The notes under the pieces are model-generated. The model saw only the letters and a program-made list of their open reading frames with translations. It made no database searches and was not told the origin of the DNA. Below are positions 10,183 to 20,151 of a stretch of 64,000 bases of DNA, piece by piece. Where the stretch lies: contig CATNEN010000034.1 in assembly GCA_950097015.1 (NCBI GenBank), forward strand, positions 7,334,501 through 7,398,500, given 5' to 3'. This DNA is from Macrostomum hystrix (lineage: Eukaryota; Platyhelminthes; Macrostomidae). The translations under genes and the position numbers were made by a program. Numbering within the stretch: position 1 is the stretch's first letter; each line of letters begins with the position of its first letter.

Positions 10183-11765
10183 GGTCCAGCGGGAGTCTCC
10201 TTGAGCAGCTCGTCCTCCTCAGACGGGGTCGGGCTGCAGACCTCCATGAGTAGCGGCGCGCCCGCAACCGCTGTGGAGGGAACGGCGGGAATCGCTGCGG
10301 AGAGCTGCTGCTCTGACCGCTGCGTGTCCCGGCCGCTCCACCCAACAACGGTGCAGTCGCTGCCGTCACTCGACGCCTCGCCCTCGGGGGTCGGGTCCGT
10401 GTGGATGGCAGCCTCCTTCCGGTGAGGGGGATCCTCAGACCAGTCGGTGGCCACCGCTCCGTGGGTCCCGGCACTTTGCGGCTGGCTGGGAGGAAGGGAG
10501 GTTTGCGCTTTTGTAGCGCGGGAGCGCTCCAGGTGCTCTCTGAGCGCTCGGGCTTCGCTGAGCGCCCGCAAGACCAGGCCCGATTTGCGGTTGTTGCGGG
10601 CTGGTCTACGATCTCGGGGGCCGGATTCGGCGATGCGGATATTTTTGCCCGGGCGGGGGTCCGCGGACGTTGCATGCCGCTTAGCTGGCGGAGCTTTCGC
10701 CATAGAGCCAGGAGCGGCCCGCTTATTTTCCGATCCCTCCCCGACCTTCCTCTCCTGACAATCCAGGATGGTCAGCGGGTAGAGTCCCGGTTTGATTACG
10801 CTCTTGTGAGGGATCCTTTTGGACCAGGCTTCGGAGAAGCCGTAGATCGCCGTGAAACCCTCCGCTTCTTTGCGGACGGTTTCGTGGCAGATCAGCCCGG
10901 AGGCTGGGAGGTCCGGGTTCATCTTCAGCAGCAGCTGCCGAAGTTGGTCCCCGGACCGGATTGAGCAGGCGTCGGGGACCCAGACACGGTGACGTCGGGT
11001 CCGTGGACGCTCGGACTCGGTGGTGCACCTCAGTCTTCCGACATCGGTGCCCCACTTGAAGTCTTTGATCCGATCGCGCAGTAGGCGGCTATCCCCCGCC
11101 GATTTGCACCAGAGGAGGACAGCCCCCTCCTGCGCTTCGGACCTGACAACGCTGACTGGTGTCCCTGCCAGTGCCAGGTCCGTGAGGCCCTCGTCGATGG
11201 TCCTGAGCATGCTTTTGAGCTGCTCGTTTGAGAGGTCCTGTTCCTCGCCGACCACAATGATCGCCGGCTGGACAGGCTCCCGCTTGGCTTTGGAGGCATA
11301 GGTCTCCTTGGCCTTGCTGGCGTTGGACGTGCCGGCCTTGTGGGTGGTGGTGGCCGTGATGGCGGTGGGGGCGGCGGCTCCAGATGGCCCTGCTGCGCCT
11401 TCCACGCTCTTTCCGTCGGCGTCGGTGCCGGCCTTGGAGATGGTGCTGGCCGGAGCGGCGGTGGGGGGGGCGGCGGATCCAGGTGGCCCTGCCGCATCTT
11501 TCGCACCCGCCTCGTGTGCAGGTGTCGGGCGCCCACCAGTCGCGGCCGCCGCAGCATTACGGCGGCGTTCGTTGCGCTTCTGGTTGCGCCTTACACGCGC
11601 TTCCTCCGAGCGCTTGCGGCTCGGGTTGCGTTTATTCTGGTCGACGATTTCAGTGGCGGGATTCTCAGTCCCACCAGCTGCACCGAGGACGTGGGACCTG
11701 CCAGTGGCAGCGTCCGGAGCGGCCGAGTTTAGCTCGGTTTCGAAAGAAGAGATGGGCGAGGCCAT
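10179..11765 (-). CDS. LINE ORF1 (gag-like RNA-binding protein)
   Basis: About 528 aa from the ATG at 11765 (MASPISSFETE). The frame stays open upstream to a TTG at 11927 inside direct repeat A2, but no in-frame ATG lies there, so 11765 is preferred. The N-terminal third is rich in Ala, Pro, Thr and Arg and probably disordered. A folded region near residues 180-345 (VLLWCKSAGDSRLLRDRI ... LLKMNPDLP ... YPLTILDC) resembles the DUF4780-type domain of some invertebrate LINE ORF1 proteins; this is a resemblance by eye. No CCHC knuckles are seen. The C-terminus is Ser/Pro/Glu-rich. The stop overlaps the ORF2 start by the ATGA arrangement. Confidence 0.85.
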   Translation of the reverse strand: MASPISSFETELNSAAPDAATGRSHVLGAAGGTENPATEIVDQNKRNPSRKRSEEARVRRNQKRNERRRNAAAAATGGRPTPAHEAGAKDAAGPPGSAAPPTAAPASTISKAGTDADGKSVEGAAGPSGAAAPTAITATTTHKAGTSNASKAKETYASKAKREPVQPAIIVVGEEQDLSNEQLKSMLRTIDEGLTDLALAGTPVSVVRSEAQEGAVLLWCKSAGDSRLLRDRIKDFKWGTDVGRLRCTTESERPRTRRHRVWVPDACSIRSGDQLRQLLLKMNPDLPASGLICHETVRKEAEGFTAIYGFSEAWSKRIPHKSVIKPGLYPLTILDCQERKVGEGSENKRAAPGSMAKAPPAKRHATSADPRPGKNIRIAESGPRDRRPARNNRKSGLVLRALSEARALREHLERSRATKAQTSLPPSQPQSAGTHGAVATDWSEDPPHRKEAAIHTDPTPEGEASSDGSDCTVVGWSGRDTQRSEQQLSAAIPAVPSTAVAGAPLLMEVCSPTPSEEDELLKETPAGP

Positions 11766-11885
11766 GGCTGAAAAGCAGGTGGGGGGCTGCTCGTTACACG
11801 AGTGAGAAAAGCCCGACTGGCCGACACCCCAAGCCAGCCGGGAGCAGCAAAAAAAAGGCACCGCATCAGTTCCTCCCAGTGGAAC

Positions 11886-12668
11886 TGGCCTCCCATCAGT
11901 TCTCTTGTCGATGTTATCGCTGGCCAACGAGTTGACGTACGCGAGCTGCTGGCACTAAACCAATAAGGTGGCAGCGATGACCAACTGGGGAGTTGATTAA
12001 TCTTGCTTTTCAAAGCCCCATGCGGTACAAGAGCCAGTTCTGATAACAGTGAGCTTAACGGGACTTGTCAGGCGACTGTCTTATCTGAGTCAAGAGTAGA
12101 GTCTGAGACATTAAGTCCCAGCTGTTCCCTCTGTCTTGTCCAGCCATCACTCCGCGTGTCCCAACTGTGCAATCTCCTCGATATTGTGCCTGTCTAAAAT
12201 TTGCTTAACTGTCCACCTATATGAGATGAGGGGCAGAAATGCCATCGATCTTCTCTCAGCCTTTATTTTCTCTATTAGATAGCTTTGAGCATGAGTTCGG
12301 TGTCGGCCGTTTCTTGGGTGCAGCCCAATTTCCTTGAGAGCACTATCCGAACCCATATGCTGAGCTGTGCGATCGCTCACCTAACACTCCCACCTTTCTC
12401 CTTCTCTCTTAGACGTCACTACTCATGCCGCACTCAACGCCAACTCCAATCAGGCAGTCGCTCTCTGCGTTTGACGCTCACGCACTCAGCAGGGGTGGGC
12501 CACTTAGGATGCTCCATTCAAATTCACACTCCCAATATGAACAATTCCTTCACTCTTCATTCTCTGCGAATTCTCAGAAATAGCTCTCGATGAGGCTTTT
12601 TAAATGTCGATTTCAACACTTTTCTATCTGTCCACCTACCTATCGGCCTCGGTGCGGAGACTTTTAGT
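11886..12668. repeat. Long direct repeat, right copy (A2)
   Basis: The second copy of the 783 bp block, directly upstream of LINE ORF1 on the minus strand. On its LINE side the sequence reads CCAGTGGAACTGGCCTCCC where the left copy has CCAGTGGCCTCCC, a small junction difference. On its other side it runs straight into the 16-bp satellite, as the left copy does. It may serve as the LINE 5'UTR or promoter, but nothing in the sequence proves that. Confidence 0.93.
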
Positions 12669-12868
12669 GTTTCACTTCCCTGAGGCTTCACTTCCCTGAA
12701 GTTTCACTTCCCTGAAGTTTCACTTCCCTGAAGTTTCACTTCCCTGAAGTTTCACTTCCCTGAAGTTTCACTTCCCTGAAGTTTCACTTCCCTGAAGTTT
12801 CACTTCCCTGAAGTTTCACTTCCCTGAAGTTTCACTTCCCTGAAGTTTCACTTCCCTGAAGTTTCACT
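12669..12868. repeat. 16-bp satellite array, locus 2
   Basis: About 12 nearly perfect units of CTGAAGTTTCACTTCC following direct repeat A2. They are more homogeneous than locus 1, which follows A1. Confidence 0.95.
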
Positions 12869-13999
12869 TGCCTGATTTTGTCACGATTAACTCATAATTT
12901 TATTTAGAAATCTTATGATAAGCCATGCCGATGTTTCTCAACAAAGTGGTCTATAATCGTTCCAAAATTAAAATCTGTCTTTAAACATTTTGACTTAAAT
13001 TGAGAGTGTTGCGTCTTTACAAATTTAGTTGTCCTTTGTCCAACCTGCATACTTACCATCTACCTACCAACCTACCTACCTATCTACCTACCTACCTATC
13101 TACCTACCTATCTACCTACCTACCTACCTACCTACCTACCTACCTACCTACCTACTTACCTACCAATCTAGCCACCTATCTAATATATTGCTAACAGCAC
13201 TAGTCAGCGATTGTCCCAAGCGCACAGCTCCCTGTTTCTGGCATCAAATTGAGATTGGTAGTTGACAGTATCGTGTCAAACTTTTTTTTCTAACTCAATC
13301 AACTCAATCTGCAGGCTTTTGGTTGAAGAATGGCGCGCCTATTATTTACTGCAGCATAGATTTGCCCAGAATGCCTTTTCTAGTAGCTAATCTAAAATCT
13401 TGCTTCTCACATCCTTCTCTCCTTCTTCTTGTTCGCTTAAGGTTTTTCTAGCACAACTAGCCGTGTCAGTCACTCTTCTGCAGCCTCTCTTCCTTGATCC
13501 CCCCTCCCAGAAAAGGGATCTGAATCCATCTAACTTGCCAGCTTGAGCTGACAGCGGAAGTGGCGGAGTTTCCAAGACTGAAATCACCGGAAGTCAGACT
13601 ATTCCCTCTCTGGTTTGGCCGCTGTGCCCGGAGATTTCCTGGAAGCAGGCTGCTACTATACAGCAGAAACGGGTGGAAAACACGGGGAGATGATGACTGC
13701 TCCCAGTTCAGGATATGGCACGAATTTGAGTTGCCAGAGGCTAATTGTACATGGTTTGCTTTTTCAAGTTACTCGTAGATTTTTCTTTATTCCAACTTCA
13801 CACATACATCCCCAACATATATTAATGGTGTACTCAAGCAGCAATGACTGTCTGAAATGAATCGTATCGATCCAAGTAATTAGCTTATTTTCGGTTCACT
13901 AATTGTGCCAGCAAATCATTTAACTATTTTGCTAAAGTACAAATATACCTTATTATGTGCATATGCAAATCTATTTTTCCTTTTCTGCCTTACTGATTG
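12869..13999. other. Spacer with (CTAC)n microsatellite
   Basis: AT-rich spacer. A tetranucleotide run of CTAC/CTAT units lies at about 13055-13160. The remainder, including 13390-13860, has only short open frames of no recognisable family. Confidence 0.7.
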
Positions 14000-14866
14000 T
14001 TCACTTCCCTGAAGTTTCACTTCCCTGAGGTTTCGCTTTCATGAGGTTTCACTTCCCTGAAGTTTCACTTCCCTGAAGCTTCACTTCCCTGAAGTTTCAC
14101 TTCCCTGAAGTTTCACTTCCCTAAAGTTTCACTTCCCTGAAGTTTAGCTTTCATGAAGTTTCACTTCCCTGAAGTTCCACTTCCCTGAAGTTTCACTTCC
14201 CTGAAGTTTCACTTCCCTGAAGCTCCACTTCCCTGAAGTTTCCCTTCTTTGAAGTTTCACTTCCCTGAAGCTCCACTTCCCTGAAGCTCCACTTCCCTGA
14301 AGTTTCACTTCCCTGAAGCTCCACTTCCCTGAAGTTTCACTTCCCTGAAGCTCCACTTCCCTGAAGTTTCACTTCCCTGAAGTTTTACTTCCCTGAAGTT
14401 TCACTTCTCTGAAGTTTCACTTCTCTGAAGTTTCACTTCCCTGAAGTTTCACTTCCCTAAAGTTTCACTTCCCTGAAGTTTCACTTCCCTGAAGTTTCAC
14501 TTCCCTGAAGTTTCGCTTTCATGAAGTTTCACTTCCCTGAAGTTTCACTTCCCTGAAGTTTCACTTCCCTGAAGTTTCACTTCCCTGAAGTTTCACTTCC
14601 CTGAAGTTTCACTTCCCTGAAGTTTCACTTCCCTGAAGTTTCACTTCCCTGAAGTTTCACTTCCCTGAAGTTTCACTTCCCTGAAGTTTCACTTCCCTGA
14701 AGTTTCACTTCCCTGAAGTTTCACTTCCCTGAAGTTTCACTTCCCTGAAGTTTCACTTCCCTGAAGTTTCACTTCCCTGAAGTTTCACTTCCCTGAAGTT
14801 TCGCTTTCATGAAGTTTCACTTCCCTGAAGTTTCACTTCCCTGAAGTTTCGCTTCCTTGAAGTTAT
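14000..14866. repeat. 16-bp satellite array, locus 3
   Basis: About 54 units of CTGAAGTTTCACTTCC, with CTGAAGCTCCACTTCC variants at 14220-14360 and TTTCGCTTTCATG variants. From 14530 to 14800 the units are almost identical, a sign of recent expansion. The array ends about 110 bp before the first in-frame ATG of the ZC3H10-like gene. Confidence 0.95.
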
Positions 14867-14978
14867 TAGATTGTCAGAGATTTTCTATACAAGAATCTAT
14901 ACAAAATTTCAGAACATCATAAATCAGGCTCAAGTGTCAAACTGCACTGACACTGCAGTCTACACCGACTCCGAGTTC

Positions 14979-16337
14979 ATGAATCCCTTCAGTGTCGACA
15001 TAGGCGCCAAGAGCGATTCAGGCGACAGCGGTCTGGGCGCCGCCGGCTCACCTGACGGCGCATCTACTGGCGCATCGGCGTCCGCTGTCTGTCGCGACTT
15101 TCTGCGCCACGTGTGCAAGCGCGGCCGACGCTGCCGCTACCGGCACCCGGAGCCGGAGGAGTGCGCGAGGCTGGCTCGCTCAGCGGAGCCGGTCTTCTGT
15201 CACGACTACCAGAACGGCGGCTGCCAACGACCGGCTTGCCGGTTCGCCCACTGCAGCCGCGAGGAGGAGGCGGCCTATAGGAGCAGCGGCGTCCTGCCGG
15301 CCTGTCTGCTGCAGGACCAGCTGGAGCTGCAGGACCAGCTGCTGGCGGATTCGAGTCTCAACCCATCTGCCGCGGGACCAAATGGCGTGTCTACGGATGT
15401 CGGCAACAATGCGGTACCGCTGCAGCAGCCGCCAATTTGTAAGGACTTTCTTAAAGGGGCCTGCGTTCGAGGCAGCCGATGCCGATTTCGACACGTTGAA
15501 CAGCCAGCGCAGCCGGTGCCACAGAATCAGCCGCAGGCGCCACCGCAGCCAGCTGTGACGACTGCTTCAATGGAGGAGCTCACATTCGAGCTGACTAAAC
15601 GGCGCCGGGTGGAATTGCCTGAGCAATTGTCAGTGCAGAATGCACTTGCGGAGAAACAGACACAGCTGCAGCAGCAGCAGCATGCTATTATGACCTTCGC
15701 TGCATCAACTACCTCGACGTCGACAACAACTCCCGTCTCGACGCCGAATGCAGCTGCGGCAGCGGCGGCAGCAGCAGCAGCAGCCGCATTCGGCTTCCTA
15801 CCGGCTGGCAACGTCGGTGGCTCCGGGATCGGCGGTCACGACTGGAGCGGCCGCTGCGAGGTTCGCATGCTGGCTGAGGAGAATGCTACCCTGCGACGAC
15901 GACTCGACGAGTTGCGACGTCAGTGCGGCGACCTGCTGGCCGCCAACGAGCTGCTTCTGGATCAGAATGCCCGACTGCGCAGTACAGTCGCGAGCTGCGG
16001 TGGCGGTGGCGGCATTGGCGGCAACGGCGGAATTGGCTGCACAAAGTTTCCCCTGACCGCACCGCCTACAATGGACGTGCTGACCTACGCGCACGCCGCC
16101 ATGAACGATTTCGCCGCCGCTGTTTGCGCCGCCTCGGCTGTAGCAGCCGCCTCAGCTGGCGGACCTGTTGGGCAGTCGCATTTGCCACCACCGCCGCCGC
16201 TGCAGCCGCCAACGCCGACGGCGCCAACGACGCATCCGACGCCGACATCTAATGCCGCGGCGGTTCAGGCTGCAGCAGCGGCAGCAGCGTTTTTTGCCTT
16301 TCAACCGACGGTCAAGCTGGGCGGACATCTGCCGTAG
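14979..16337 (+). CDS. ZC3H10: ZC3H10-like CCCH zinc-finger RNA-binding protein
   Basis: About 452 aa from the ATG at 14979 (MNPFSVDIGAK). The frame is open upstream to 14871 but without another ATG, and an acceptor-like TGCAG at ~14957 means an upstream exon is possible. Three CCCH fingers follow the ZC3H10 arrangement: C38-C46-C52-H56 (CRDFLRHVCKRGRRC), C74-C82-C87-H91 and C154-C162-C168-H172 (CKDFLKGACVRGSRC). A leucine-zipper-like coiled coil at about 290-340 (RMLAEENATLRRRLDELRR) matches the family's conserved C-terminal helix. Poly-Ala tracts near 255-270 and at the C-terminus, together with Gly- and Pro-rich stretches, are low complexity. The known family binds RNA and is linked to mitochondrial regulation; the role here is by homology. 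The body is one exon. AATAAA-like signals lie at 16918-16945. Confidence 0.93.
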   Translation: MNPFSVDIGAKSDSGDSGLGAAGSPDGASTGASASAVCRDFLRHVCKRGRRCRYRHPEPEECARLARSAEPVFCHDYQNGGCQRPACRFAHCSREEEAAYRSSGVLPACLLQDQLELQDQLLADSSLNPSAAGPNGVSTDVGNNAVPLQQPPICKDFLKGACVRGSRCRFRHVEQPAQPVPQNQPQAPPQPAVTTASMEELTFELTKRRRVELPEQLSVQNALAEKQTQLQQQQHAIMTFAASTTSTSTTTPVSTPNAAAAAAAAAAAAAFGFLPAGNVGGSGIGGHDWSGRCEVRMLAEENATLRRRLDELRRQCGDLLAANELLLDQNARLRSTVASCGGGGGIGGNGGIGCTKFPLTAPPTMDVLTYAHAAMNDFAAAVCAASAVAAASAGGPVGQSHLPPPPPLQPPTPTAPTTHPTPTSNAAAVQAAAAAAAFFAFQPTVKLGGHLP

Positions 16338-19300
16338 TTTGGACCAACATCAGAGTGAGAGAGAGTCCATGTACATCTTCGGAATCTATTTTGTGCTCAT
16401 ACGCGTATTTCTGTGACTAAAGCTCAGCAAAAATCACATCGTGTATCCATTTTGCGAGAAATATAGCTTAGTCTAGTGACTCTCATACAGACTACTCAGC
16501 AATGAGAAGTAGTATACTCGTATTCCTACATTGTCTTAAATAGGCTTCGTGTGATGACTTGCGTTCCTACTAGAACCTGTCAATATATACAAAATTAGCC
16601 CGTTGAGTATAGAATCTGAGTCCTGATAAGTAAATTCACGGCGCTTTGTTGAATTGATTTCACTCATCGAATCACATGAGATTAAGAATTATGTGATTTA
16701 TTTGTTTCACTAACCCCCTTTCGTTGTGATCGCGTGTATGCAGACTTACATATCAATAGTTATCGATATATTTTTATATCTATTGTACATTTTTTGCAGT
16801 TTCTTTTGAACCGTTGCTAAAATCTCTAATTAATCTGGCATCTTAATTTATTTCATTTTTGTAAATTATTGATAAGTTAAAACCACTATGTAATTTTTAC
16901 CGACAACAGCGACTCAGTAAATAAATTCAGCTAAAAGAGTTAAATAAAAAAGACTACTAACTTGCTCATCTTTTGTGAAAACTGCAGCTTACCAAAAAAC
17001 ACATCCGTTTTTATGAATTAAGGCTACTTTTAACAATTCATAAATCGTTACTGAGAATTTTGCTTCAGAGTAATTTTCCAACTACAAGACTACAATACTC
17101 TAGACTAATAGCCTAATGAAGTTTACCCTAGTTTTTCCTACTTTATTCGAGCTACGTACATAAATAAGACTAAAGAGTGCAGACAACAAAAGAACGTACC
17201 GTATAATTGCTACAGGTTTTGTGGTGCCGACATGTTAAAACTGTAGCTCCAGGGCGCCCTATCTATTTTATCTGCTATATGAAGAACAGTTTATGTTCGG
17301 ATTATTGACTTGAACTTACGGACTTCATGTTTATAAAGTTAACTAAAAAACTTTAAGTTAACTTAGTTAACTAAGACATGGACTAAGAAAATGAGCAGCG
17401 ATTTTTTCGTTAACTTTCGTTAAAAGTCATTGTAAGGGCGCAGCTAATATATTTGATAATATTGACAGTTTCAGTGGGGAAAATGTCTCAGGTTGGCTTA
17501 AATGTGGATTCAGATAATTGAAATTGTTTTACTCACAGCGTGTCGCCGACGTAAGATATTGATCGAGAGATGAGTGCATTTTATCTGCATTTATGTGCAT
17601 TTTATGATAATGTATTTTATTTGATAATATTTTATGCGGAGTTGTCACAGATTAACTAAGGTGACTAAGTTCGATACAGTTGAAGCCGAACTATAGAAAT
17701 ATACTATAAAATAAAGCTTTATGTGAACTCTAATAACGTAATAGGCGTTTCGGATACCTTTAGAAGTTTATAAGTTTGCGCATGCATTTGACCAAATTAA
17801 GTTTTTTCATAAACTTGATAATTGGGATTGGGCCTGGTAGTTGTAGTCGTAGACTTGTAGCTAAAGTAGCTATGTTTTCATTTACAAATAAAAAGCTAGG
17901 AATGAATGGGCAAAAAAATAAATCTTTGTAACCATGTAAATGCACATAATGTTCTCAATATATATCATTCATAATGCGTGTGATATGTATGCGGCCGATC
18001 AATTTATTATTATTATTTAATTATGGTTAGGGCCTATCGAACAACGACCATTGCTGATATTGCTTACAGGCCTCCCTGATCTAATCATGCGGGCCAGTAA
18101 GAAGGCGTGTATTTTTTGTTTACTGCTTTTCGTTACTGTTTATATTTTATTTATCCTAAGCTTGTTATTAACTTACTGATACTTTTGACTATTGAGTATT
18201 GACTAGTAAAATCTGTTGAAATTTAAAAGTAGCTAGCCTAAATAATGATAATACATGACCTAGCTATATATATATTTCCAGATTAAGCCAAATTTTTTTA
18301 GTGAACAACTGTCTCAAATCAAAGAAGACTAATATTTACATTGGCCTAGGTTCTTAACAATAAGGAAGTTCTAAACAATAGAGAAAATAGGCAATGATAA
18401 AAGGTAGCCTAGGCCTATCTGATAGCTAGCTACAATAAAATTTTCATAGTATTAAGTTTATCACTAATTACTTGCTTATTTAAGATATCAAAAAGAAACA
18501 AAAATCTTAACCAAGCTAGCACTATCAACCCTTAGCTTTGAAACCTAAAAATATGAAATAACCAACTAGGTATATATCAAGGCATTATCATGGTCCAGGG
18601 TTGCTCAGTAATGGCTCTGATATAAAAAGTAAGTATACTAGTTTACAATTAAGAACCTACTTTTCTATAGCTATAATCTATATTGTTAATGTACTTTTCT
18701 ATTGGAGTAGCACAGTAAAATTGCAGATTTAACCTACTAATATATACACTTAATATTACTTATATTTAATATATGATTTAAATATTTTTTGTTTCTAAAA
18801 ACTATATTTCTTATTTTCAGTACTAGGACCTAGCTGGTTGTAAAGAAGAATCAAAGGCCTAGCTATGTACTTTATTTTTATTTGATCACAGAAATTGTGA
18901 TGCTTTTTTATTATTTTAGGTCATTTACTGTGTCTTTTGTTGCTGGTCAAGTGGTTCTTAGTCTTATCAATATATCTAAATATACTAATTTTCACGTGTT
19001 ATTTGTCTGTGTGTGTGTGTGTGTCTGTGTGTGTGTCAGTTCGACATCTCCTCCTAGAATACTGGCAACTCAGTGTTGAAACTTATATGGGAAAATCCGA
19101 AATTTTCCGAGGAAGGCTATATGCTATTTTAATTCTGAAATTTCAAATTCTAAGATCCTCAAAAAAGCAAAATGGGAATTACATTGCTTTTAATGGGCCT
19201 TTGCTCTTTCCGCTGTGATGAAATTGGCCTCGATTAAATGAGTTGCATCAACATTTTGTGCCCATCTGTTTAGTGTATTTTCTCTCCAGTGGAGGGTTGG

Positions 19301-20151
19301 CAGTCGGTTTGAAAATGGGGCGGAAAGGTGGCCGTACGCACATTCTAACTGCCTCTGTGTATTGGCGTAGAGAGGGTGCCGTTAGTCAGTTCTATTGAGG
19401 GGTCTGATTTGTTCAATATTGAAGTGCGTACAATGGGCAGGGCAGAGTTAACTGGGTTAAAATTCAATTGATAAAATTTGCGGGCCTCTCAGTGTAGGCG
19501 GAGAAGAATGTGCTTATTACTAAAAAACTGGCTGCCCTTTGCGCTAAAGGCAATGAAATTTCAACTGTGAATTATTATTTTGCTTTTTAACATTTGAAAA
19601 GAACTGAGGCGATTTGAGATCAGGCAATGGGAGATGAGGCGATGGGAGATGAGGCAATAGGAGATGAGGCGATAGGAGATGAGGCAATAGGAGATGAGGC
19701 GATGGGAGATGAGGCGATGGGAGATCAGGCGGGGGAAGATCAGGCGATTGGAGATCAGGCGATGGGAGTTCTGTCCCCTCAACCTCCTCCGGAGGAGGTG
19801 TTTAGCTCGTATATATATATTTCTTAGTCAATTAATGTTTCTTCTGTTAGGTTTTACTCACCTTAAGTTCAGAATGAATTAAATGAACTTAAATTAGTTG
19901 ATAACTTGAATACTGGTCATTATCATGATGGGCATACTCATTTTATAACTTAATTTAAATGTAAGATTTTTTTTCCATTCCAGAGACTTTCTGCTTCCCT
20001 GTTGGCAATTTTCCAATTTGCATATCAACTAAAATAAATCGACTGGCTTGTCATAATTCACTGTGCTGCTTTTTCACCAATTAAAAGAATCACTCTAATA
20101 CTCGAATTTCTAATTTGGAATGTCAATCAATCTGCGTCAATTGGTCTCTAG
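16338..20151. other. AT-rich intergenic region, probably with PTEN first exon(s)
   Basis: 3.8 kb of AT-rich unique DNA after ZC3H10. It should contain the ZC3H10 3'UTR, the PTEN promoter and at least one short PTEN 5' coding exon, because the first exon recognised at 20152 starts mid-codon. No short ATG exon could be chosen with confidence. A (TG)n run lies at ~19010-19040. No transposon with clear ends was seen. Confidence 0.6.
19610..19772. repeat. 15-bp minisatellite array
   Basis: About 10 units of GGGAGATGAGGCGAT with minor variants (AATAGG, GATCAGG). It lies upstream of the first recognised PTEN exon. Confidence 0.9.

Larger units (their letters stand above)
6369..11885 (-). mobile_element. 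Non-LTR retrotransposon (APE-type LINE with RNase H), apparently intact
   Basis: A minus-strand element with two long uninterrupted ORFs. ORF1 is gag-like. ORF2 carries endonuclease, reverse transcriptase, RNase H and a terminal CCHC finger. This order, with RNase H after the RT, is typical of the I-group LINEs (I, Nimb, LOA, R1 relatives); the exact clade needs a tree. The 3' end lies near 6369-6390, with TAAGTCAA-type short repeats next to the satellite and no clear poly-A. The 5' end is near 11885 or lies inside direct repeat A2. GC content is clearly higher than in the flanks. With both ORFs open and the flanking repeats almost identical, the copy looks young and possibly mobile. Confidence 0.93.

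Noticed and set aside
11766-11927. N-terminal extension of LINE ORF1 into direct repeat A2
   Set aside because: The extension would start at a TTG and crosses the repeat junction. The first ATG in frame is at 11765, with a plausible protein start.
6625-11935. Many plus-strand open frames across the LINE
   Set aside because: They are antisense shadows of the GC-rich ORF1 and ORF2 and resemble no family.
17400-17600. Short ATG runs (MSQ-GTTGGC, MSSDFF) as the missing PTEN first exon
   Set aside because: None gives the expected basic, PTEN-like N-terminus with a two-base split codon, so the choice would be a guess.
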